Origin: Valencia hispanica
Taxonomy: Eukaryota > Chordata > Actinopteri > Cyprinodontiformes > Valenciidae
NCBI GenBank assembly: GCA_963556495.2
Contig: OY747703.1
Coordinates: 34,965,296 to 35,029,295 of the forward strand
DNA length: 64,000 nt
Reading direction: 5' to 3'
The notes beneath the pieces are model-generated. The model was given only the letters and a program-made list of their open reading frames with translations, searched no databases and was not told the origin of the DNA. The translations under genes were made by a program, and so were the position numbers. Shown in pieces: positions 1 to 28,414 of the stretch (positions within the stretch are counted from its first letter, which is position 1; the number at the start of each line of letters is the position of its first letter).

Positions 1-454
1 TGCTTTAAGGACCGAAAGTACGTAAAATGCAGTTGATTACTTTATCTACAGGCGTTTACAATGCCCCTCTGCAACATCTTAGATAAGGAAAATTTAATCT
101 TAAATAACTTTAGATAAATTAACATCAAATAACATGTATAATCATTTTCATAACAAATACAACTTTATAGCAGGAACACCCTTAACATCTTCACATTCCA
201 AAAAAAGTTCCAACGAACTCTTCATGTTGGAGCTACAGTAGCATAATGGATGAAGATGTTCACCTGGAACTGAACCATCATTGTTAACCATAGGTATTAA
301 CTTTTGCTAATTCGGAAAGGTTTCTGAATGCAGACAACTTCTGTTTTCTGTTTCTGATGTTGCTGCAGCTCACCGCATAACACATTTTTTATAGCATGTT
401 TTTATAGAAAATAAGATTTTAAAAAATCAATAATAATTCTGGAGTCCTTTTTTA
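1..454. other. smox terminal intron, no recognised feature
   Basis: AT-rich sequence inside the presumed last intron of smox. The terminal smox exon was searched for on the minus strand and not found. Confidence 0.5.
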
Positions 455-625
455 TGCTTCCTTATCTTCAGCTCACCCTACAGGTTTTGTGCAGGATTTA
501 GGTCTGGGGAAAGAGGGCCATAAAAGATTGATTTTGTCTGGTGAGCAATTTCTGTATTAATTCAACTATATGTTTTGGGTCGTTATCCTGTTAAAAGGAC
601 TAATGACGACTGATTTACTGTTTTT
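455..625 (+). mobile_element. Tc1-type DNA transposon fragment
   Basis: The segment around CTCACCCTACAGGTTTTGTG, the phrase TTAGGTCTGGGGA and then ATGTTTTGGGTCGTTATCC resembles the reverse-complement transposase region of widespread fish Tc1-like elements. No frame or termini are preserved. Confidence 0.5.
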
Positions 626-669
626 TTCGTCTTCTGTCAGAGCCCTACAGTTTTTTTATTTATTTTTTA

Positions 670-890
670 CTTAGGGCTTTACTTGTGGCTCAGTAGGAAG
701 AGTAGAAATCTTGCGATCTGTAACTAATGGGTTGATTCCAGCTTTGTCCTGCCACATGTAAATGTGGTCAAGGGATTTACCCCTTAAGTTACCTATCTAT
801 CTATATTATTGGAGTTTGTGTACTTGTTTGTGAGTGTGATTGGGAGAATGTGACTCTACTGTAAAGTTTCTTAGCTGGCTAAAAAACAGC
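670..890 (+). repeat. tRNA-derived SINE, degenerate
   Basis: An A-box-like TGGCTCAGTAGGAAGAG is followed by a degenerate B-box around GGGTTGATTCCAGC, then a SINE body with TTGTGAGTGTGATTGGGAGAATG. Similar to the neighbouring copy at 905-1190 but more decayed. Confidence 0.6.
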
Positions 891-904
891 TGCATAATCT
901 GAGT

Positions 905-1190
905 CCATCCCAGTCATGGGGTAACTGTGGCTTGGTGGTAGGAGTTCATCCTGTAACCAATGGGTTGCTGGTTCGAATCCCTGCTCAGTCCATCTTGGTC
1001 ATTGTGTCTTTTGACTTTCGGTGGTGGTTAGAGGGCCCGATGGTGTCTGTGTACGGCAGCGTCAGTTCTGTCAGTGTGACCTAGGGCAGCTGTGGCTGCG
1101 ATGTAGCTTATCACCATCAGTGTGTTAATGTGCGGATGAATGACTGAATGTAGTCTAATGCTTTGTTGTCCTCAGCACAATACAAATGCA
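905..1190 (+). repeat. tRNA-derived SINE (V-SINE/AFC-like)
   Basis: A polymerase III A-box-like TGGCTTGGTGGTAGG and B-box GGTTCGAATCCC sit about 35 bp apart. They are followed by a conserved body: GTGGTTAGAGGGCCCGATGG, CAGTGTGACCTAGGGCAGCTG and GTGTGTTAATGTGCGGATGA. This layout is typical of abundant teleost tRNA SINEs. The family name is from memory. Confidence 0.75.
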
Positions 1191-1752
1191 ATTACACTTT
1201 TATTTTAAATCTCCTAGCGTTTCAATAATTTCATAATGCCGTAGAATTGATTACGTTTTCCATTTTCTATGGATCAGAAACAAGCCCACAACATCATACA
1301 TTACAGTGCTATTACACAGATTCATTCACTGTTTCCAGCCAGACTTACCAGGATAGTTTCTTACATAAAATCTGAACTGTAGTCTCCTCCAATTAAAGAA
1401 CACACTGGGGGCTGAGGTTCCGCAGAGTTTGGTAAACTGCACATGTTTATGTTTGTAATGATATGAAACGAAAAAGGTTTTACCTAACATGCCTCATAAA
1501 AACAAGTTGGTATGTAGACAACGTCTGATTTGTTTTCATGGAGACCTGGCAATCCCAAAATGTCAATTTATGCTGCAGTTCTCTAAAACTAAGCTTTTTT
1601 ACGACCACCCTGGCCCTGACTGTGTGTCATGAACATGGCTCGTCATCCAACCTAGTGACTACTGACTAGGGAATCGTAGATTCCTGAGTAGAAATTACAA
1701 AGAAACTCTCGACAACTCAAAATTTAAACATAAAGGGCTTTTAGATATCCGT
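1191..1752. other. no recognised feature
   Basis: AT-rich intronic sequence; short open frames only. Confidence 0.4.
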
Positions 1753-1896
1753 CCATCCATCCATCCATCCATCCATCCATCCATCCATCCATCCATCCAT
1801 CCATCCATCCATCCATCCATCCATCCATCCATCCATCCATCCATCCATCCATCCATCCATCCATCCATCCATCCATCCATCCATCCATCCATCCAT
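1753..1896. repeat. (CCAT)36 microsatellite
   Basis: Thirty-six uninterrupted CCAT units (144 bp), equal to GATG/ATGG on the minus strand. The array is perfect, suggesting recent expansion. Open frames reading Met-Asp-Gly-Trp repeats here are an artefact of the array. Confidence 0.98.
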
Positions 1897-1955
1897 TTGC
1901 AGGCTTAATGGAGGGCTGGTTCTACCTGTCACTGGGCGAGACAGTTATTTTTATG
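1897..1955 (+). repeat. truncated dispersed repeat adjoining the CCAT array
   Basis: TTTGCAGGCTTAATGGAGGG and then CACTGGGCGAGAC match the start of the repeat also seen at 21180-21515, which begins with CATCC-rich sequence followed by TGCAGGGTTG. The array may have grown from that start. Confidence 0.5.
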
Positions 1956-2396
1956 CCTAAAGTGTGTTTTTAGTCTTATAAAGAACTATGAAGCTGAAGA
2001 ATGATCATAGAACTTTTATTTTGTTAAAATTTGCACAATTGTTTAAGTATCTCCATTATTTTTGAATTAACATTATATTAAATACAGAAGGCACTTATAA
2101 AAAAAGGTAAATTAAAGATGCTGCTGCTATAAACATATTAAATTCCTGATTTTAAAAACAAACAGTAACAACATAACGAAAGAATGGCCAAGACAAGAAA
2201 TTACAGCACCGTTGATAACTTTTAAACAAAACATCTCAAATGAAATTTAGCATGATTTAAAATCTACAGTATGTGAAAAATGCTCATTTCTTATCAGTGT
2301 AATAATGCCCAAGCTATGCTTATAAGTGGAACCTAATCATAAAGACAGATAGCTGAAAGTCAATGGTTTGTATTCTTTTCACTAGCTGGAGGCTCA

Positions 2397-3242
<846 letters not shown>

Positions 3243-3735
3243 AGTGCCTTCATAAAAAGTTCATAAACTTTTCCACATTTTGTCATAACGCAACCATGAG
3301 ATTCCATGTATTTTACAAGCATTTTGTTTTGCCGATCCCAGGGGTGCATTATTATGATATGGGAAGAAAATTATGCACTGTTTTCAAAATTCTTCATGAA
3401 TACAAATCTGAACTGTGAGGCGTGCATTTCTTTTCAGTTTTGCAGTGCCCCTGAATCAATATTTAGTGAACCACATTTTGCTGCAATTACACCTGCAAGT
3501 CTTTTGGGAAGTATCTCTATCTCTATCATCCTTGAACACATAAAAGTTTCTCTTTCTTTAAAGAAAATAGGGCTCAGGCTGAAATTGGTTGCGGAGAGTC
3601 AGCAATCTCCCACACATTCTCAATTGCTTTTAGTTCCGGACCTTAACTGAGCCATTCTAACACATGAATATGCTTTGATCTAAACCATTGCATTGTAGCT
3701 CTGGCTATATGTTTAAGGTATTTGCCATTTTAGGC
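3243..3735 (+). mobile_element. Tc1-type element, left end and internal fragment
   Basis: Begins GTGCCTTCATAAAAAGTTCA and continues with CTTTTCCACATTTTGTCATA, the terminus of a very common fish Tc1-like/MITE family. TTTTGCTGCAATTACACCTG, CAAGTCTTTTGGGAAGTATC, TTCTCAATTGCTTTTAG and CCATTCTAACACATGAATAT follow in the expected order. Heavily diverged; no coding frame and no right terminus nearby. Confidence 0.75.
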
Positions 3736-4123
3736 ATTGACGTTTTGGGCGGTGTTAACGCGACTCAAAGAAGGGGTCCAAAAACCGTACATGGTATCGG
3801 AAAAATTCTCGACGAATCAGTGGGAGTTATGTTTCATCTCAGATCATGGAAAAGTACAACTCTCTACCTCATTCACAGTCCAAGAATGAAAGAGAGAGAG
3901 ATGACTTGCAACAAGGCTAAGCCTCAGAAAATCACAGAATACTCAACGTTAAAGAATAGCAGAATCTTCTCGAATCTGGTTGGAATTGTTCGACATCTGT
4001 GCATTCTGGAGAGCTTTGACATAAAACGGTGAGACATAGAGAAATACTGAAAAGATCGTTTGAATGTCAACAGATGCGGCTTTCACATGACTGAAAATCA
4101 TGTCAGTAGAACGAAATATGATG
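3736..4123. other. no recognised feature
   Basis: Intronic sequence with chance open frames only. Confidence 0.4.
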
Positions 4124-4165
4124 ATGATTACTTTATTGAGCCCACAAGAGGAAATTCAGTATATG
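4124..4165 (-). mobile_element. Rex1/L2-type LINE 3' tail
   Basis: Read on the minus strand: TGAATTTCCTCTTGTGGGCT, CAATAAAGTAATCATCATCA. This is the characteristic 3' end of fish Rex1-like LINEs (a GAATTTCC...GGG.CAATAAAG tail) followed by a short simple repeat. Confidence 0.6.
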
Positions 4166-20721
<16,556 letters not shown>

Positions 20722-20841
20722 CTGAGGGAGACAAATACAAACAGAGTTAGTGCTTACAACATCAGAGCTTTATCTGGTTGCATCGCATCTCACAGCATGT
20801 TACTGAATTAATTAAGAATATTGACGTTAGGATTTACAGGT

Positions 20842-21676
20842 GTACCCAAAGTCATTCATATCCCTGGCAGATTTAGGGTTAAAATAATGTTTTACTTTTA
20901 CCGCCTTATTTCTTCTGAATGGAAGTAATATCAACGTTTTGGAGTGGCCCAGGGAGAGTCCCAACTGGAATCTGATGGAGGGAGCTAAAGATTAGGGTGA
21001 TGGCAAGCAGGGCTTTCAACCTCAAAGACATGGAGCCCTATGCTAACTGTAAATCACCAAAATACCAGTGGAAGTGGAAATATGCAAAAACTGGTCACCA
21101 AGTGCAAGAAGGGTTTGACTTCTGGTGATTAAAATCAATTGATTGTTAACAAGGCTATAAATGTTTTTTTTTCTCATATTTGTTTATCCATTCACTGTCC
21201 GTACCCATCCATCCTCTGCAGGGTTGCGGTGGGGCTGGTGCCTATCTCCAGCATTCATTAGGCGAGAGGCAGGGTACACCCTGGACAGGTCGCAAGTCCA
21301 TCACAGGGCAACACAGAGACACACAACCATGCACGCACACATTCATCACACCAATTAACCTTACAGTCGTGTTTTTGGACTGTGGGAGGAAGCTGTAGTA
21401 CCTGGAGGAAACCCATGCATGCACAGAGAGAACTTGATCCCAGGCTGGGATTTGAAACTGGGTGTTCTTGCTACAAGGCAACAGTGCTACCAACTGTGGC
21501 ACTGTGCAGCGCATATTTGTTTAGTAAAATACAAATAAACAAGATACTTTGAATAAATTTTTACCTTGTTTTATCTTTTGTGTAAATGTATGTCTAATTT
21601 CCTATCATAAATAAATGTATTGGTTTAATTAAACGTGTTTTATGGAGCATGAATAATTTTGCGCATTACTGTACAG
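20842..21676 (+). mobile_element. Tc1-type transposon remnant, split by a nested repeat
   Basis: Left end GGTGTACCCAAAGTCATTCA, then decayed transposase C-terminal coding: GGAGTGGCCCAGGGAGAGTC corresponds to EWPRESP, a decayed Tc1 WPSQSPDLNP block, followed by AGATTAGGGTGATGGCAAG. The right end reads GAGCATGAATAATTTTGCGC ATTACTGTACAG. A different repeat (21180-21515) interrupts it. Located in smox intron 1. Confidence 0.75.
21180..21515 (+). repeat. dispersed repeat, SINE/MITE-like, nested in Tc1 remnant
   Basis: CCATCCATCCTCTGCAGGG, AGGCGAGAGGCAGGGTACAC, CTGGACAGGTCGCAAGTCCA, CATGTTTTTGGACTGTGGGA-like and GGCAACAGTGCTACCAACTG words in the order of a repeat abundant in fish genomes. Copies also occur at 1897-1955, 26045-26300 and 42255-42505. 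Class not settled. Confidence 0.7.
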
Positions 21677-23445
21677 TTTGTTAAAAATCATCTAAATAAT
21701 CATTTCCTTTCAAACATTTTAAGCATAGATGTTCCTGTATTTAAGCAAAAAAAGTCACAGGAGTCCGTTATCAAAAAAAAGGAAAATAGAGATGAGCTGT
21801 TACATGGATAATGATACTGATGCTGAAGTTCTCTCTTTAAATCATTTCATCAATGCTACTTCTTTGCCATGAATTAAGAGCAGGTATTTAAAACCCTGAT
21901 GAGACTGGAACCAAAAAGTTTCCTGTATGTTATTGTAAAATGTGTTAATCCTTTAAATTGTTTTACCTGTCGGTTCAATCCATAATTTGGCCTGATTTGG
22001 AGCTGTCCTGAGCTGCGTATCAAGCTACAACTACGAAAGCTTATTTTGGCATTCAATCCGTGCTGCTTGTTGGCAGTCAACTTACTATGACCCATATTTA
22101 CAACCAAGTTTATTACCATCATTAACTTAATTTAGAGTTTCATTTCATGACATGCTTACTTTGTATTGTCCCCTAGCTCTGTATTACTGTTTATTAAGCG
22201 TGAGGCCAAATTAGAAGGTCCTTGGAGAACCATATTATTTCGCTCAGAGAACAGAGTGTACAGAAAAGAGAAGTTTTTCTTTTTACAGCCTCCTGAATTT
22301 GTCAGAGAGAAAAACATCAATGTTCCCAGTGAAGAAAGAGCACAAAGCCGACCTTGTTGTTCCAGCACAAGGCCGTTCGCTGTGAATGTATGGACAGCTG
22401 TGTATAAAAACAACTCGAGGACATTTTACTGAAAACATAATATAGACATGTACTCTGCACCAACATTTAGAGCCTTTTATCAAAGATTAACAGTGAGCTG
22501 TCTCCTACATCATAAGCAAGCATTGTAAAATGGGTTAGAGTCAACTCTTTCATAATAATCCTGCTTTGTCCAATTGTACGGGAACACAAATATCTCAATA
22601 TACTTCCCTTTTACCCCAGTAAGGCCAATGAAAGGGCAGAATAATACAGAAAGGCAGAGCCGGCCTGAGGCAGAAGCAAACTAAGATGCTGCTAAGGGGC
22701 TTTCAAATAGGCAAGGAGCTCCCAAGAGAGCCTAACTTCTCACACAGAAAATTCATCTCAAAAATGTGTATTAGGAGTAGTTTACTTTTCAATATACTCT
22801 GATTTCTGTGTTTGTTTCTTTCATCTAAAATGTATTGATTTAAAGATTTAAAATCTATTTGATGATTTCTTTTCTAAATATCAATATTGTTACATTATTA
22901 CACTCAAACATTATATATTTATGATTTACACTAGATATAAAACTCAAATTCTAATCAAAATATATTTCTTCTAGTTTAAATATAGTTATTAAAGTAAAAA
23001 AAAATGTTTGCATTTAAAGCAAAGATTTAATCAAGAACTCCACTAAAAAACTAAATTGACCTGCACCATAAAATGGATCTACACTATCATAACTGATAAA
23101 TACACATTTACAATTGTTTTTAAATAAAAATGTAATGATATTAAAGTTATTTGCTCCCTTTTTTACATTTTAATTCTTCATATAGATAATTTAAGAAATT
23201 TCTTGTTGACACGTTAGTCAACTATGAAACAAGTACTGCTATTTGAACAGTGTATAAATGATCAAACATGGATAAAAGAGATGTTAGATGAGCTGCGTTA
23301 GCTGGTGGCCTTACCTTCAAGAGGGACTCCAAATCAATTTTTTGTTAAGGCCCCATAAAATCTTGGGCAGGCTCTGCACGGAGGTTAAATAGTGAATTTC
23401 ACCGAGATCAGAAAGATTTAGAGAAGTTAACTAATGGAGATGTAA
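21677..23445. other. smox intron 1, no recognised feature
   Basis: AT-rich sequence with short chance frames on both strands near 22170-22480. Confidence 0.4.
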
Positions 23446-23545
23446 GAAAATATCGATCCGCCGATATATCGCAATATTTTATGTCACAATATTGTATCGA
23501 TATTCAAAAGCAATGTATCTATTCAATTTTTTATTTTTTATTTGA
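23446..23545. repeat. degenerate ATCGATA-rich repeat fragment
   Basis: Words AAAATATCGATCCGCCGATA, TATCGCAATATTTTATGTCA and CAATATTGTATCGATATTC resemble the end of a fish hAT-like family with TATCGATA-rich termini. Only a fragment is visible. Confidence 0.4.
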
Positions 23546-26044
23546 ATGGAACCATTATTAATGACAGTAATTTTCGAAGTAAAATTAAAAGTATGACTTG
23601 TAGTTGGTGGCTCTTTCCACCTTCTTTGTTCCAGTGGATCAACTGGATCTAGTAATAAAACTGGATGTGTTTAAAGAATGAAACAGGTTGGAGAGTTTAG
23701 AATGCTGTCAGTTTTTTTAGAGTTAAAGTCAGTTTTGAAATATTACAATATATAGATAGATATATAAATAGAGTGTTGGTTGACCACTGTCCTCTCAGGG
23801 AGATATGGGTTAAATCCAATAATCTGCTGCCGTCAGCATGTGACGTTGGATCTAATTTCATTTAAAACACCCTCCAGGTTTATAAAAATAGATGAAATGT
23901 ATAAACAATAATTCTTAAGATACTCTATATAGCACTGTTGCAGCTGTGTTGATGTATTTTAATCTCTTTTGAGTAAACGTTGCAACACAATATTGCAGTA
24001 AAGTGGTATTCTCTTTTTTCACTACACTGTAAAATTATATAAAGCAATTAACAGATTATTCTTTCACTTAAACCTATTAGCAATCTGTCATTTGAAAATC
24101 ATATCTTAGAACTATATGCATGTCTATTTTGTTGAGCCTCAGAAGCTTAATCTTTGAACACCCTGATAAATAAGACAATATTATCTCTTCGTTTCAACTG
24201 AAGCTACATTTCAGGTTTAGTTGTGTCACTTTCCCTGGAACCGGCTCAGTCATAATGCTTTACTCATGAAAACATCAACCGGCATCTGAAGTCGAAAAAC
24301 TCAGCACCACAACATTAATGGGGTCTTTATTAGTCTACAAACAAATATGGGGATGATATTAGACTCTGTATTTTTAGAACAATAACATATTGCGAATAAT
24401 CATAGAAATTTAAGGATAGAGAAATAAATTTAGAGAAAAATTGTTAGTCACACTAGCAGCAGTTTTCATGCATTTTCTGGAAAACAAAAAGCTTCAATAA
24501 TTCAATGTCTATGTTGGGTTACTGCAATGCTTTACACATGCAGGATTTTTTCTCTACGTATCATCTCATGTGATTTCATGTAAGGTGATCAATATTCAAC
24601 ACAAACAGCCTTTGGGCCTTTCACACACATTACTCTAACAGATTGTGCATCCATTCCTAGTTGCTTGTAATTCCATGGCTGGTTAATACAGTCACCACAT
24701 GTCACCGCTCCATGCTTTACACTAGCACTGCAGATTAATGTGTGGGGCGGCCTTGGTTGGACAGGTGCCTGCAGGTGGGGTGGAGTGAGGAGAAGGGAGG
24801 AAGCAAGAGGGGGAGGGGGGGTTGGCTAACACTGACCTAGAAATGGCAATTTACAGAGCAGTGAGTCTGCCAGTGGACTCTGAAAGAGCAGGACTGGCTT
24901 TCAGCAGGAACTCTTTTAAATGACTGTGTCTGAGCTCCTGTCTCTCATCATAACTGTTTTTCCTCCCTGCTTTCACCCGCAGACACATCTCTTTCCAGCT
25001 GTGTGCGCACACACTCGACATCTGCATTTCCTCTATCAGCCTCATGAGACCAGGGGCATGGAAACGGATATTTCTACATCACTACAAGAAAAACTTTTAG
25101 CAGTTTAGTCTTGCGAATGCATGCCAAGGGTCAGACATTTCTCACGTCTCTCCCAACTCTGATTTTCCCATGCTGGAGCGATCAGGTGAAAGCACGCATA
25201 GCACGCGTGCACTTCACAGCTATGTAGCAGTGCACCGCACTTGTTGTTTCCCTGATGGATTGATTTAGTTTAAAGCGGAATCATACAAGTAAACCGAAAA
25301 AGCTATCTAGATCAATTTAAAAAAGGATGTCTAATGGGAGCTTGTCAACAATATAACGGATAAATGACCGAATAAGCAATCTTACTTTCTCCAAAGCTTG
25401 ACCTGGAGACTATGCTACTTTCTTCTTGGGAGGCCATAGTGTTAGGTAACGTAATCACTCTTCAGACATTTTTGAATTCTTTCTTGACTGAGTTGTGCAT
25501 ACTTTCTTTGATCCCTTTCCATCTGTTTTTTTAATGCTATAAATTCAAATTAAAGATGAGCTATTGTTTGGTTAAAAACTGATTACTAACGGTTTACATT
25601 TGGTTTGATTTTCCTTTTCATATTCAAAAGAAAAGAAAAAAAACAACAATGAATCACAGACAAAAATATATTTTTTTTATGTTTTTAACTGCAACTAATT
25701 CAGTGGCTATTGTATGATTAGACTGTAGGGGGTGCTGTTTCTTCTTTACTCCTCAAAGTTGACCTGACAGTTTTTTTCTCTCACCAAACAGCCTACAAAT
25801 GAACAAGGACATACAGAACAAACCCATTTGTAAAAGATCTGAGGAGTTTGGACAAGGATAAGTATTTTAAAATGAACGTTGTCTAGTTATTTCATTGCAT
25901 CTGAACCTGATTCCTACAGTATAGGGAGTTAGAATATGAGAAAATTGGTCATTTTATTGTTTTACTTTATCAGTTATTTGTGTTTTTTAGTGTTTTACAA
26001 AGAAAAAGCAGGGATTCGTGATATGGATTGAAACCATCTATTCA
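23546..26044. other. smox intron 1, mostly unrecognised
   Basis: AT-rich, with a G-rich patch at about 24740-24825 and a less AT-rich stretch to 25200. No exon or transposon was recognised. Confidence 0.35.
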
Positions 26045-26300
26045 ATGTCTATGCCCACTTGTCCTTGCAGGAGTCCTGGTGTCTAGGGGTAATTGGGCAC
26101 AAAGCTGGGTACACACTGGACAGGTTGCCACTCCATCACACGGTAACAGAGAGAGACACAGGACACACAACCATTCATGCACACACTCCACCTAAGAGCA
26201 ATTTCTTTAACAGTCAAGTTAATCTAGAGCATCAGGAGAGAACCCTAGCATGCACGGGGAGGAGATACAAGCAAACAAGGCCACTGTCAGCCTTGAGAAG
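26045..26300 (+). repeat. dispersed repeat copy (same family as 21180-21515), degenerate
   Basis: GGGTACACACTGGACAGGTT, GCCACTCCATCACACGGTAA, CAACCATTCATGCACACACT and CCTAGCATGCACGGGGAGGA follow the order of the 21180-21515 repeat. Confidence 0.65.
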
Positions 26301-26564
26301 TACTTTTGCTCTTAAACAGCACACAGGTATTGGATTCACTTAGATTTTTGAATACATTAAGATTTAATGATGCTCTAGTGGAACCAACAGTGGAGGAAAA
26401 TAGTAAAAATGACAACCCCAACATACGATTATTTGTTCACTTTGCAAACACAATCATTTAGAATTTATCGTAATTGTGATAAATCACAGTTCTAACAACA
26501 AGAAAAAACTATGTTAATAGCTATAGGTTGGTGTAGATTCTCAGTCGTCCAGGTCATGATAATG

Positions 26565-26630
26565 TTGACAGTTTAAATGAAGGTCAATGGACAACAAGAA
26601 AAGTCCAGTTGCCTTCATTTAAACTGTCAA
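26565..26630. repeat. perfect 19-bp inverted repeat (hairpin)
   Basis: Arms TTGACAGTTTAAATGAAGG at 26565-26583 and its exact reverse complement at 26612-26630, with a 28-nt loop. Not followed by a T-run on either strand. Likely the terminus of a small palindromic element. Confidence 0.9.
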
Positions 26631-26761
26631 GATTATGTAAATAGCTGTAATGTTTTTGATAATTGGCTATCATTAATAAAAAAAAATTTAATAAAGAAAA
26701 GTTTACATTTCTGTTCACTGGTTTTTGATCAGAAAAGAGAAACGGCTTGTTTGTTATTTCA

Positions 26762-27157
26762 GTTCTTTATTTTGAAGATTAAATCAATTAAATTTAATAT
26801 AATAGTCAGTTCTTGATTAGATAATTCACGTATGCAAGGAAGCTTGAAACATAAATATTTGACTTCATGAGGTTTGGAAAAGTGTTCTGCTTTGTTTTGT
26901 CGTTGTTCTTTGGATATAACACCAGTAATAGTGCTATAAACGATATATAGGCGCGTCAAACTGGGAGGCAGAAACTTTTCCCAGCAGAATAAAGAAGTGA
27001 GAGCGGATCGATGGCAGAAAGAACAAAGACGGCTGAAATCAGATGTTTCCTTTATGCTGCGTGGAACAGCTGTGCCGTGAAAGCCTGCCACGTCTATAGG
27101 CTGTGATGCCAAAGCGACAGCAGCTCCTAACAAAGCAAACCACTTCACGGAGTTCAT
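26762..27157 (-). other. unassigned open frame with signal-peptide-like start
   Basis: Read from the internal ATG at 27157 the frame begins MNSVKWFALLGAAVALA, a hydrophobic stretch resembling a secretory signal with small residues after it, then GFHGTAVPRSIKETSDFSRL and a Cys-containing stretch CSFCHRS. Upstream, in the same frame, another Met adds 12 residues. The 3' half (LTIILNLIDLIFKIKN) runs into AT-rich sequence and looks random. I recognise no family. It lies just downstream of the presumed smox first exon, inside smox intron 1. TTTCAG directly before the ATG could also be a splice acceptor. Chance open frame is the default explanation. Confidence 0.15.
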
Positions 27158-27850
27158 CTGAAAGACAGAGCAGCGATGACGACGTGACAACACATAAATA
27201 CGTCTTCAAGCGGTAAAAATAAAGCTGAAAAACTCAGTTTCCGTTCAAAGCCAGAGCCACTTCGCCCCGTTACACACACCAGTGTGTCAAATTGTGTTTA
27301 GGTCAGAGAGGCGCTCCAGTGTACAGTTTGTCTTTGTGCGGCGATTTGAGTGTTTATCATCGCAAACACCTGGCTGACATTTAGTAAAACCGTGTAAACA
27401 AGATCCTCTCCCGGTATTTAGCAGCGAAGCGCAGCCAGGGGTCCTATAGGCTGAACGCACTCACCATCAGCGCCCCGCTTTCTAAACAATAACCGGAGTG
27501 AATGTGGCGCACATAGAGCAGCTGTTTACCTGACTCTCTTGGTCTTCTTCTGTGTAAAAAAAAATCCCCTCGGAGTGGTCTGCCTCTCCTTTGTGCCTCT
27601 GTGGCTCTCTGTTAGACCGGCTTGACTTTGTATTTATGTCTGGAAACCAGAAGCAGCCAGTTTTTCCTGTGACCGCTGCCTCCTCATTAATTAAACATGA
27701 GCAGCGATGACAAACACAGATTGACGTAACAGACCAGCCCTCCGCCGAGTGAAGCCTGCTGTCTGTCACAGGGCGGTCAGCACGCTCATACAGATTCACA
27801 CACATCTGACCTGCCAGGCACAGCAAACCCATTCACTTCATAGACAGTCA
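27100..27850 (-). promoter_or_regulatory. smox: probable smox promoter and noncoding first exon region
   Basis: This block is less AT-rich and richer in CpG than its surroundings, and lies 6-7 kb upstream of the smox exon that carries the start codon and an upstream acceptor. Two good minus-strand donors occur: CTGATG|GTGAGTGCG at 27465/27464 and AGTCAG|GTAAACAG near 27532. Either could end a 5' UTR exon spliced to the acceptor at 20722. No TATA box stands out. A 117-codon minus-strand open frame (27482-27832) crosses the second donor and is not recognised as a protein. The assignment is inferred from position, splice consensus and base composition. Confidence 0.5.
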
Positions 27851-28414
27851 ATAATCATGCTTATGCTAATATAGATTGAGAACTGACACCGGTATTGGTT
27901 CATATTCTGCAAAACGCCATGTGATTGGTCCACCATTTAGTGTCATGATTATTATACCTAGCAAGACAGCAGGGTGAAGGCATGGTACGCTTCATGCAGG
28001 GTTTCACTATGAAAGGATTGTAAGAAAAATGGAGCATCTATCAGTGTATTTGCTTTTCAAGTTTAGTTTTGTGTTTTCTCGTTGTTTCTTTAATCAAACT
28101 TATGTAAACATTTTATTTCAATTTGCTAATGTGTTGCTCTGTATTTAGCTACACCCTCTTTCCACCAACTGAGCAGCTTCCCTGCTCCTGCTGTACTTCA
28201 GAAAACCTATGCCATGTGATTACACTGCCATCACTGTCTGTGTCCCACTGTGTGTCCCGGGTGAGGAGGAGTGCGTGTTTTCCCACTCAACTTGGCATTT
28301 TGCATTTAGGCCACATCTGAGAGCAACCTGTCTTTTCACAGTGGGTTTCTCCTTTTAAATCAAGTCTAAAAACCCATTTGTTTACAGCGTTCTTCGATTA
28401 ATAATTACTGGAAC
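27851..28414. other. no recognised feature
   Basis: Sequence between the presumed smox promoter and the first L2-type LINE; nothing recognised. Confidence 0.4.

Noticed and set aside
1695..1932. Open frames encoding Met-Asp-Gly-Trp repeats
   Set aside because: Pure translation of the CCAT microsatellite; the same artefact occurs at 51742 and 57441.
22156..22483. Overlapping 66-88 codon frames on both strands
   Set aside because: No domain, no splice borders, AT-rich context inside smox intron 1.
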